In this document: one piece after another, positions 7,911 through 14,479 of the stretch
How the letters are laid out: every line of letters begins with the position of its first letter
How positions within the stretch are numbered: position 1 is the stretch's first letter
DNA from: Streptomyces abikoensis
Lineage (GTDB): Bacteria; Actinomycetota; Actinomycetes; Streptomycetales; Streptomycetaceae
Direction of reading: 5' to 3'
Length of the DNA stretch: 64,000 nucleotides
Assembly (NCBI RefSeq): GCF_014648775.1
Contig: NZ_BMRT01000005.1
Coordinates: forward strand, 124,001 to 188,000
Position numbers and translations under genes: made by a program
Notes under the pieces: model-generated
Databases searched by the model: none
What the model was told of the DNA's origin: nothing
What the model saw: only the letters and a program-made list of their open reading frames with translations

Positions 7911-9266
7911 ATGAATCCGCAGGGGGAACGCTGGACGGCGGAACGCGTGCTGGAGCTGGCGCCTGACGCCGCGTCACGCACGGCGGGCGCGAAGCTCGCG
8001 ACGCCCGGCCCGTGGTCGGGCGCTGGGGCACGCAGGGGCGCGGTATGGGGGGAGTGCGCGGGCAGCGGCGGCTGGCCGTACCGGACGGTCGTGGATCTGG
8101 CGGGGCCGGGTTTCCACTGCTCCTGCCCGAGCCGCAAGTCGCCGTGCAAGCACGCGCTGGGGCTGCTGTTGTCGTGGTCGGAGGGCCCGGGGGCCGTCCC
8201 GGAGGGGGCGCCGCCGGACTGGGCGGCCCAGTGGCTGGGCAAGCGGCGGGAGCAGGAGGCCGCCGGATCCGGGGCGGCCGCTTCCGGCCCGTCCCGGGGC
8301 CCGGCCGACCCGGAGGCCGCGCGCCGCCGGGCGATCCGCCGCGCGCGGCGGATCGCGGCGGGCGCCTCGGAGCTGGAGCGGCGCCTCGCCGATCTGCTGC
8401 GGAGCGGCCTGGCGTCGGCCGACGCCGCCTCGTACGGGCGGTGGGAGGAGACGGCGGCCCGCATGGTCGACGCCCAGGCGCCGGGGCTGGCCGCGCGGGT
8501 GCGGGAGTTGGCGTCCGTGGCGGGCTCCGGCTCGCCGGCCCGGCGGACCACCCGGCTCCTGGAGGAGTGCGCGCTCCTCCACACCCTCAACCAGGGGTTC
8601 CTCCGGCTGGCGGAGCTTCCGGAGCCCCTGGCGGCGACGGTACGGACACGTGTGGGCATCACACCGGACGCGGCGTCGCTGCTGGCCTCCGCCCCGCTCG
8701 TGCGCGACCGCTGGCTCGTCCTGGCCCAGCGCGACGCCGACGACGGCCGGCTGGTCACGCGCCGCGTCTGGCTGCGCGGCCGGGAGACGGGCCGGATGGC
8801 CCTGCTCCTCTCCTACGGCGCGGCGGGCCGCGTGCCCGAGCTGTCGCTCCCCGTCGGTCTCGCCCTGGACGCGGAGCTCGCCTTCCACCCCTCCGCCCGG
8901 CCGCTGCGCGCGGCCCTGGGCACCCGGCACGCGGCCCCGGCGCCGGTCCCCGGCCCGCCGCCGGGCGGTGACGCGGAGGAGGCGCTCCGGGCGTACGGCG
9001 AGGCGCTGCGCGACGACCCGTGGCTGGAGGGCTGGCCGGTGGTCCTCTCGGGGGTGGTCCCGGTCCCCGGCCGGGACGGCGGCGACTGGCAACTGGCGGA
9101 CGCGGACGGCCGGTCGGCCCTCCCGGTGGCGCCCGGCGGCGACGAATCGGCCCTGTGGCGGCTGACGGCGATATCGGGCGGGCGCCCGGTGCGGGTGTTC
9201 GGCGAATGCGGGCACCGGGGCTTCACACCACTGCTCGCCTGGGCACCGGAGCCGGTGGCCCTGTGA
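7911..9266 (+). CDS. SWIM zinc-finger protein (YehQ-like)
   Basis: A 451-residue protein with an N-terminal SWIM finger CxCx6CxH (Cys70, Cys72, Cys79, His81) inside FHCSCPSRKSPCKHALGLLL. The SWIM motif is a zinc-binding element implicated in DNA or protein contacts. The remainder is an Arg/Ala-rich helical region and an uncharacterised C-terminal domain. The ATG at 7911 is preceded by TACCGT seven nt upstream, so the mRNA is probably leaderless. First gene of SWIM-DUF5691, divergent from the MoxR operon. SWIM proteins accompany YehL-type MoxR ATPases. Confidence 0.9.
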   Translation: MNPQGERWTAERVLELAPDAASRTAGAKLATPGPWSGAGARRGAVWGECAGSGGWPYRTVVDLAGPGFHCSCPSRKSPCKHALGLLLSWSEGPGAVPEGAPPDWAAQWLGKRREQEAAGSGAAASGPSRGPADPEAARRRAIRRARRIAAGASELERRLADLLRSGLASADAASYGRWEETAARMVDAQAPGLAARVRELASVAGSGSPARRTTRLLEECALLHTLNQGFLRLAELPEPLAATVRTRVGITPDAASLLASAPLVRDRWLVLAQRDADDGRLVTRRVWLRGRETGRMALLLSYGAAGRVPELSLPVGLALDAELAFHPSARPLRAALGTRHAAPAPVPGPPPGGDAEEALRAYGEALRDDPWLEGWPVVLSGVVPVPGRDGGDWQLADADGRSALPVAPGGDESALWRLTAISGGRPVRVFGECGHRGFTPLLAWAPEPVAL

Positions 9267-9298
9267 CGGAAGACAGCGCTGTGCCGAAAGGACCTGCC

Positions 9299-10921
9299 AT
9301 GAGCACCACCTGGGACGATCTCGTCACCACCGCCCTCCTCGGCACGGACCGCCGCCCCGTCTCCCCCGGCGCGCTGCTCGACGAGGCCGCGCTGCGGACC
9401 GTGCAGCGCCGGGCCGCCCTCCTGCCGGCCGCGCCGCGACCGTTGCCCGAGGCGGCGCCGGAGGACGTCCGGCCGCCCCTGCCGGAGGCCGCCCGGCGGC
9501 GGCTGGCGCTGCTGCTCGCCGAGCGGGCGGCGGGCCCCGGCGGCTCGGGGCGCCGCGGCGGCCCGGACCTCACCGAGCTGCTGCCCCAGTGGCTGGCGGC
9601 CGCCAACGACCACGGCTACCGCGCCCCGGCGGACCTGCTGCCCGGGCTGCTCGACGCCGCGCGGGCCCGCAGCGACCTGCGGCCCGGGGCGCTGGCCCTG
9701 GGCGGCCCCAAAGCCCTGTGGCTGGCGCGGCTCAACCCCCAGTGGAGATACGCGCTGCGCGACGCCCCCGCGTCGAGCGCGGCACCGGCCGCGACGGATG
9801 CCGGGGAGGACGTGGAGCAGGTCTGGCAGGAGGGCCTGTTCGCCGAGCGCGTGGCCCTGCTGACGTCGCTGCGGCGCCGCGATCCCGCCGCCGCCCGGGA
9901 GCTGCTGGCCACGACCTGGGACCGGGAGCGGGCCGAGGACCGGCTGATGTTCCTGGACTCGCTGCGCGACGGGCTCTCCCCCGCCGACGAGCCGTTCCTG
10001 GAAGGGGCCCTGACGGACCGGGGCCGCACCGTCCGGGCCGCGGCCGCCGAGCTGCTGTCGGCGCTCCCCGCGTCCGCGCTCGCGGGCCGGATGGCGGAAC
10101 GGGCGAGGGCCTGCGTCGCCCTGGACCGCACCGGTGGGCGGCCCACCGTGGTCGTGGAGGCGCCGCACGAGTGCGACGCCGGGATGCGCCGCGACGGCGT
10201 CGTGGCCAAGCCCCCGGCGGGCCGGGGCGAACGCTCGTGGTGGCTGGGCCAGCTCGTGGAGGCCGCCCCGCTGGGGATCTGGTGCGAGCGCCTCGGCGTG
10301 GCGGGCGCCGCCGAGGCCGTCGCCCTGCCGGTGGCGGACGGCTGGCGGCCCGACCTCCACGCGGCCTGGTGCCGGGCCGCCGTCCGGCAGGAGGACGCCG
10401 AGTGGTCACGGGCGCTGCTGGGCCCGGCGGCGTCCCCGCCCGAGCCCACGGGCGCCTCGTGGCTGGACCCGGCGAAGCTGCTGTCCGCCCTGCCGCCCGC
10501 CGAGCGGGCCGGGTGGGTGGCGGAGTTCATCGCCGCGCACGGCCTGTCGGAGGCGTTCCGGCTGCTCGGCGTGTGCACGGTGCCGTGGGCAAAGCCCCTG
10601 GGCCGGGCGGTGGTGGACGCGCTGGACACCGCGCGGGAAGCCGGCGGCTACCCCTGGAGCTTCAGCGGGGTGATGGGCATGGCCGAACGCTGTCTGGACC
10701 CGGACCAGGCCGATCTGCTGGAGGCGCTCACCGTCCTCCCGGCCGGGCCGGGGCACGACGGCGCCGGCCATGGCGCGGCGGGCTACTGGGCGGAGGCGTA
10801 CCAGCGCCTCATCGGCACGCTGCGCCTCCGCGCCACCATGCGGAGGGAGCTCGCGGACGGGAGCGGACCGAACGCGAAGGGGGGCCGCAGACAGCGCGAA
10901 AGGGGGCCTCAGACGGCCTGA
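9299..10921 (+). CDS. DUF5691 domain protein
   Basis: A 540-residue protein starting MSTTWDDLVTTALLGTDRR, the typical opening of DUF5691. It is mostly alpha-helical with HEAT-like repetitive segments (for example LLTSLRRRDPAAARELL, then ...DRLMFLDSLRDGLSPADE), a common layout for scaffolds. The ATG at 9299 has GAAAGGA about 8 nt upstream. A GTG at 9263, overlapping the SWIM stop as GTGA, would add 12 residues and is the alternative. Second gene behind the SWIM gene; the 3' end overlaps icmB by 13 bp tail to tail. Function unknown; inferred part of the MoxR system. Confidence 0.85.
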   Translation: MSTTWDDLVTTALLGTDRRPVSPGALLDEAALRTVQRRAALLPAAPRPLPEAAPEDVRPPLPEAARRRLALLLAERAAGPGGSGRRGGPDLTELLPQWLAAANDHGYRAPADLLPGLLDAARARSDLRPGALALGGPKALWLARLNPQWRYALRDAPASSAAPAATDAGEDVEQVWQEGLFAERVALLTSLRRRDPAAARELLATTWDRERAEDRLMFLDSLRDGLSPADEPFLEGALTDRGRTVRAAAAELLSALPASALAGRMAERARACVALDRTGGRPTVVVEAPHECDAGMRRDGVVAKPPAGRGERSWWLGQLVEAAPLGIWCERLGVAGAAEAVALPVADGWRPDLHAAWCRAAVRQEDAEWSRALLGPAASPPEPTGASWLDPAKLLSALPPAERAGWVAEFIAAHGLSEAFRLLGVCTVPWAKPLGRAVVDALDTAREAGGYPWSFSGVMGMAERCLDPDQADLLEALTVLPAGPGHDGAGHGAAGYWAEAYQRLIGTLRLRATMRRELADGSGPNAKGGRRQRERGPQTA

Positions 10922-11319
10922 CGCCGGACGTTGGCGTTGACCCAGTCCACGATCGAGGTCGTCGTCGCCCCCGGGGTGAAGATCTCCGCGACGCCCAGCT
11001 CCTTGAGCGGGGCGATGTCGGCCTCGGGGATGATGCCGCCGCCGAAGACCTGGATGTCCTCCGCGTCCCGCTCCTTCAGCAGCTCCATCACCTTGGCGAA
11101 GAGGGTGTTGTGGGCGCCGGAGAGGATGGAGAGGCCGATCGCGTCCGCGTCCTCCTGGATCGCCGTGTCGACGATCTGCTCGGGCGTCTGATGGAGCCCC
11201 GTGTAGATGACCTCCATGCCGGCGTCGCGCAGCGCCCGCGCGATGACCTTGGCGCCGCGGTCGTGTCCGTCGAGCCCCGGCTTGGCCACCACCACGCGGA
11301 TCGGACCGGTCACTCCCAT
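10909..11319 (-). CDS. icmB: Isobutyryl-CoA mutase small (B12-binding) subunit
   Basis: A stand-alone cobalamin-binding domain of 136 residues. It has the full base-off signature: D17-x-H19-x2-G22 (His ligand to cobalt), then SILSGAHNT and FGGGIIP. IcmB pairs with the large subunit IcmA, not in this window, to convert isobutyryl-CoA and n-butyryl-CoA, supplying polyketide starter and extender units. The length and stand-alone form match the Streptomyces IcmB rather than a mutase alpha chain. GGGAGG lies about 6 nt before the ATG, and two 10-bp direct repeats (11331-11350) lie just upstream. Confidence 0.88.
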   Translation of the reverse strand: MGVTGPIRVVVAKPGLDGHDRGAKVIARALRDAGMEVIYTGLHQTPEQIVDTAIQEDADAIGLSILSGAHNTLFAKVMELLKERDAEDIQVFGGGIIPEADIAPLKELGVAEIFTPGATTTSIVDWVNANVRRQAV

Positions 11320-11724
11320 CACTGCCTCCCTGTACGTGCGTGTACGTGCCGTCGGCCGGCCGCGAGGTCTCTCCGCGCCCGGGGGCCCGGAGACGTGAAC
11401 GAATGTCGCGTCCAGCATCCCGCACCCGGCCGTTTCACGGTGGAGGCCGAGGGGGAAATCACACGTGGGACACCACGTTCGCTACGCACCGTTCCCGTAA
11501 CCCCCGTCTCACGGGCCACACCGCCCGCTTCGACCACGAGACGCGCCGGGCCACGAGACGCCGGACCACGGGACGGCCGCGAGGGGAGCCGCGACGAGGC
11601 GGCCGCCCCTCTGTGCCGACAGCCGCACGGCACAGAAGGGTGGCCCGCCACGCGCACAGCTGCCCATGAGGGCACACGGGGGAGAGGGTCGCTCGCTGTG
11701 TGCTGTTCGGGAGGTCGGTCGGCC
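11320..11724. other. Divergent intergenic region icmB / lipase
   Basis: About 405 bp. It contains a tandem pair of 10-bp repeats (TGTACGTGCG-type, 11331-11350) directly upstream of icmB and a small TGCCC/GGGCA hairpin near 11665. Short open frames here have poor third-position GC and no ribosome-binding site. No gene or recognised regulatory motif is called. Confidence 0.4.
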
Positions 11725-12618
11725 ATGGGGGCCTTGCCCTTTCTCTGTACCCTCTTACGCTCCTTCGCGGCAGCGCGCCCGCGCCCGTCGGCCGCGCTCG
11801 TCCGGTCCACGCTGCTGGAACTGGCGATCCTCACCGCGCACGTGCTGCTCTACCCCACCGGGATCGTCCAGGAGCGCCGCCCGCCGCCCCTCCTCCCCCC
11901 GGCCGCCGGCCCCTCCCCCGCCGCTCCGGCGGAGCGGCCCGAACCACCCGACGCGCCCGGCGCGCCCACCGGCCCGGTGGCGGCGCGCCCGCCCGTCCTG
12001 CTCCTCCACGGCTTCATCGACAACCGCTCGGTGTTCGTGCTGCTGCGCCGCTCGCTGCGCCGGCACGGCTGGGACGAGGTGCGGTCCCTCAACTACTCGC
12101 TCCTGACGTGCGACATCCGCAAGGCGGCGGCGATGCTCGGCCGGCATGTGGAAGAGGTCTGCCTCAGCACGGGCCGGGACCACGTCGACATGGTGGGGCA
12201 CAGCCTGGGCGGGCTGATCGCGCGCTACTACATCCAGCGGCTGGGCGGCGACGCCCGCGTCCGTACGCTCGTCACCCTCGGCACCCCGCACGGCGGCACC
12301 CGGGTGGCCCCCCTCATGACGGCCCATCCTTTGGTGCGGCAGATGCGGCCCGATTCGGACGTCATCACCGAACTGGCCGGGCCCGTTCCCCATTGCACAA
12401 CGCAATTCATCGGTTTCTGGAGCGACCTGGATCAGATCATGGTTCCCGTCGAAACCGCCCGTATCGATCACCCCGACCTCCACGCGCGCAACGTGCGGGT
12501 GTGCGGCGTGGGGCATCTCGCCCTCCCCGTGCACGGGGAGGTGGCCGCGGGGATCAGGCAGGCGCTGACCACGGAAGAGCCGTCGGCGGGTGCGGCGGGG
12601 GCCGCCTCGGTCGCCTGA
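11725..12618 (+). CDS. Alpha/beta-hydrolase lipase, membrane-anchored or secreted, with a TTA codon
   Basis: A 297-residue lipase-type hydrolase. The nucleophile elbow is GHSLGG (Ser160), the oxyanion segment LLLHGFIDNRS is at about 92-102, LGTPHGG follows near 195, and a late histidine in CGVGHLALP is a candidate catalytic His. The N-terminus has a hydrophobic stretch (about 22-48) and then a Pro-rich linker, suggesting membrane anchoring or export. GGGAGG lies about 11 nt before the ATG. Codon 11 is TTA (11755-11757), the rare leucine codon read by the bldA tRNA, so translation is probably developmentally controlled. Physiological substrate unknown. Confidence 0.87.
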   Translation: MGALPFLCTLLRSFAAARPRPSAALVRSTLLELAILTAHVLLYPTGIVQERRPPPLLPPAAGPSPAAPAERPEPPDAPGAPTGPVAARPPVLLLHGFIDNRSVFVLLRRSLRRHGWDEVRSLNYSLLTCDIRKAAAMLGRHVEEVCLSTGRDHVDMVGHSLGGLIARYYIQRLGGDARVRTLVTLGTPHGGTRVAPLMTAHPLVRQMRPDSDVITELAGPVPHCTTQFIGFWSDLDQIMVPVETARIDHPDLHARNVRVCGVGHLALPVHGEVAAGIRQALTTEEPSAGAAGAASVA

Positions 12619-12729
12619 GTTCCACAAAAACTTCGAACGTATATCGAACGTCAAGTCGACTCATCATGGCTCAGTCCACCAAAAGGCGGCTAAATGCCCA
12701 GCGCTTCGGTGACCGAAACGTGGGGAAGA

Positions 12730-12759
12730 TTGTCGTCGTCGCATACCGCCGGGTACAGT
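12730..12759 (+). promoter_or_regulatory. Candidate housekeeping promoter of the M23 peptidase gene
   Basis: TTGTCG (12730-12735) and TACAGT (12754-12759) are separated by 18 bp and sit about 30 nt before the start codon. Two direct repeats of TCGAACGT, 11 bp apart (12633 and 12644), lie about 100 bp upstream and could bind an activator. No riboswitch-like structure is evident in the short leader. Confidence 0.45.
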
Positions 12760-12789
12760 CGCCGCTAATTCTCCTGCTGCCAAGGCGAA

Positions 12790-14409
12790 ATGGATGTGGT
12801 GGTGAACGACCGTCACCCGTCGGCGGGCCCGGCTCAGTCCGTTCCCGCTCCCGATGCCCTCTACGGGCACGGGTCGTACGCGGCGTACGAGCAGCCTTAC
12901 GCCCAGCAGGGTTACGCCGGATACGGCGACCACGCCTCCGGCCACTGGGACACGAGCACCACCAACCAGTGGGGCACCAGCGGCCACACCCAGACCTGGG
13001 ACTTCAGCGGCTACGACCTCGGCCACGACGGCACGGGCCAGACGGGCCAGTACGCCGCGCAGCAGTGGGACACCTCCGGTGGATCCGGCCAGTGGGACCT
13101 CACCGGCACGGCCGCCGCGTCCGCCCACCCCTCGCCGCATCCGACCGGGCAGTGGGACACGGGCGCCTGGAGCGCCGCCGGTTCCGCGGCGGGGTCCTAT
13201 GACACGGGCCAGCACCACTCCGGCCAGTGGGACCAGTGGGACACCACCGGACAGAACACCACTGGGCAGAATCAATACTTCACCCAGCCGGCCCAGTCCC
13301 CCGCCCAGTCCTGGGACACCTCCGGGCAGTGGGATTCCGGCCAGTGGGACCTGAGCGCCCAGGCGACCCAGACCTGGGACGCGAGCGCGCTCGCGTCCCC
13401 CGAGGCGGGGCACACCCCCACCGTCATGGTCGACGTCTCCGGCATCCCCGGCCTCTCCGAGGCCGCCGGTGTCGGTGGCGTCACCGGTGTCGGTGGCGGC
13501 GCCGGGGTCGCCGACGCCGAGACCCGCGCGATGCTGATCCCGCCGCCCGAGGAGAGCGAGGGCATCGGCAACGCCGGCGGCACCGCGGACGACGCCCCCG
13601 CGCCCGTACCGTCCCGGGCCCGGAGCCGGTCCGAGGTCCCGCAGCAGTCCCGGGGCAGCCGCCGCAAGGGCGCCCCCGCCCGCGCCGGTTACCGCCCCCG
13701 CCGCAAGGCGCTGCTCACCGTCGCCGTCCCCTCGGTCGCCGTCATGGGGGTGGCCGGGATCGCGGCCGCGTCCGTCATGACCGGCGGCGGGCAGAAGGAC
13801 ACCCAGCAGACCACCGCGGCCTCCGCCCCGGACAACTCCGTCAAGCTCTCCGCCGCCAACAGCAAGCTGGACACCCAGCTCGCCGGCCTCAGCCAGGGCG
13901 CCGACGACTTCGCCACCCGCGCCAGCCGCACCCAGGAGCGGATCGACCTCAAGGTCCGCCAGGAGGAGGACCGCAAACGCCAGGCCGAGGAGGCCGCCCG
14001 CAAGGAGCGCGAGCGCCCCAAGTTCGCCCTGCCCGTCTCCCAGCACGGGCTCAGCGCCTACTACGGCCAGGCGGGCGTCAACTGGATGTCGGTGCACACC
14101 GGCATCGACTTCCCCGTCGGCTACGGCACGCCCGTCATGGCCGCCACCGACGGCACGGTCAGCACCCAGTACAACGTGGCCTACGGCAACATGGCCAAGG
14201 TGACGTCGTCGGACGGCACCGAGACCTGGTACTGCCACCTCAGCAGCTACAAGCTCCGCTCGGGACCGGTCAAGGCCGGGGACGTCATCGCCTACTCGGG
14301 CAACTCCGGCAACTCCACCGGCCCGCACCTCCACTTCGAGGTACACCCCGGCGGCTCGGCCATAGACCCCCTCCCCTGGCTCCGCAGCCACGACCTGGAC
14401 CCGACGTAA
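12790..14409 (+). CDS. M23 family metallopeptidase with Trp-Asp repeat region
   Basis: A 539-residue putative cell-wall endopeptidase. The C-terminal M23 (LytM) domain has the zinc ligands His436 and Asp440 in HTGIDFPVGYGTP and the HLH pair near 513-515; such enzymes cut peptide cross-bridges of peptidoglycan. A single membrane helix (about 304-326) is followed by a charged coiled coil (about 350-410). The first 230 residues are Gln/Trp/Gly-rich with many WDTS/GQWD repeats, then a Gly/Ala linker. Residues before the helix would stay in the cytoplasm. The start is taken at 12790; an in-frame GTG at 12802 (VNDRHP) is plausible. Confidence 0.88.
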   Translation: MDVVVNDRHPSAGPAQSVPAPDALYGHGSYAAYEQPYAQQGYAGYGDHASGHWDTSTTNQWGTSGHTQTWDFSGYDLGHDGTGQTGQYAAQQWDTSGGSGQWDLTGTAAASAHPSPHPTGQWDTGAWSAAGSAAGSYDTGQHHSGQWDQWDTTGQNTTGQNQYFTQPAQSPAQSWDTSGQWDSGQWDLSAQATQTWDASALASPEAGHTPTVMVDVSGIPGLSEAAGVGGVTGVGGGAGVADAETRAMLIPPPEESEGIGNAGGTADDAPAPVPSRARSRSEVPQQSRGSRRKGAPARAGYRPRRKALLTVAVPSVAVMGVAGIAAASVMTGGGQKDTQQTTAASAPDNSVKLSAANSKLDTQLAGLSQGADDFATRASRTQERIDLKVRQEEDRKRQAEEAARKERERPKFALPVSQHGLSAYYGQAGVNWMSVHTGIDFPVGYGTPVMAATDGTVSTQYNVAYGNMAKVTSSDGTETWYCHLSSYKLRSGPVKAGDVIAYSGNSGNSTGPHLHFEVHPGGSAIDPLPWLRSHDLDPT

Positions 14410-14416
14410 CCGGAGA

Positions 14417-14467
14417 GCCCCTTCAGGGGCGCGGGGAACTGCGCGCTCAGCCACAACCGGCGCGCAG
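14417..14467. repeat. Streptomyces dispersed extragenic palindrome, probable bidirectional terminator
   Basis: Two adjacent hairpins: GCCCC/GGGGC with a TTCA loop (14417-14430) and CTGCGCG/CGCGCAG (14439-14445 with 14461-14467). The arrangement 'CCCCTTCAGGGG, GCGGGGAACTGCGCG, CAGCCAC' is one I know as a very common intergenic repeat in Streptomyces genomes. It sits between the convergent M23 and pcrA genes, where it can end transcription from both sides. Only this copy is seen in the window. Confidence 0.7.
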
Positions 14468-14479
14468 CCGCCCGTAACG

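Noticed and set aside
9589..12618. A single plus-strand frame of about 1000 codons ending with the lipase
   Set aside because: Its first 700 codons are an Arg/Gly/Pro-rich shadow of the DUF5691 gene and of non-coding DNA. Only the part from the ATG at 11725, with a ribosome-binding site, has a lipase sequence.
12619..12789. ydaO-type (c-di-AMP) riboswitch before the M23 peptidase, or in 17425-17700 before NlpC/P60
   Set aside because: Such switches are common before Streptomyces cell-wall hydrolase genes, but I could not find the conserved core in either leader; the M23 leader downstream of the best promoter is only about 25 nt.
13465..13500. TGTCGGTG motifs in the M23 gene as damage promoters
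   Set aside because: They are part of a Gly/Val repeat in coding sequence and lack TAnnnT at the right spacing.
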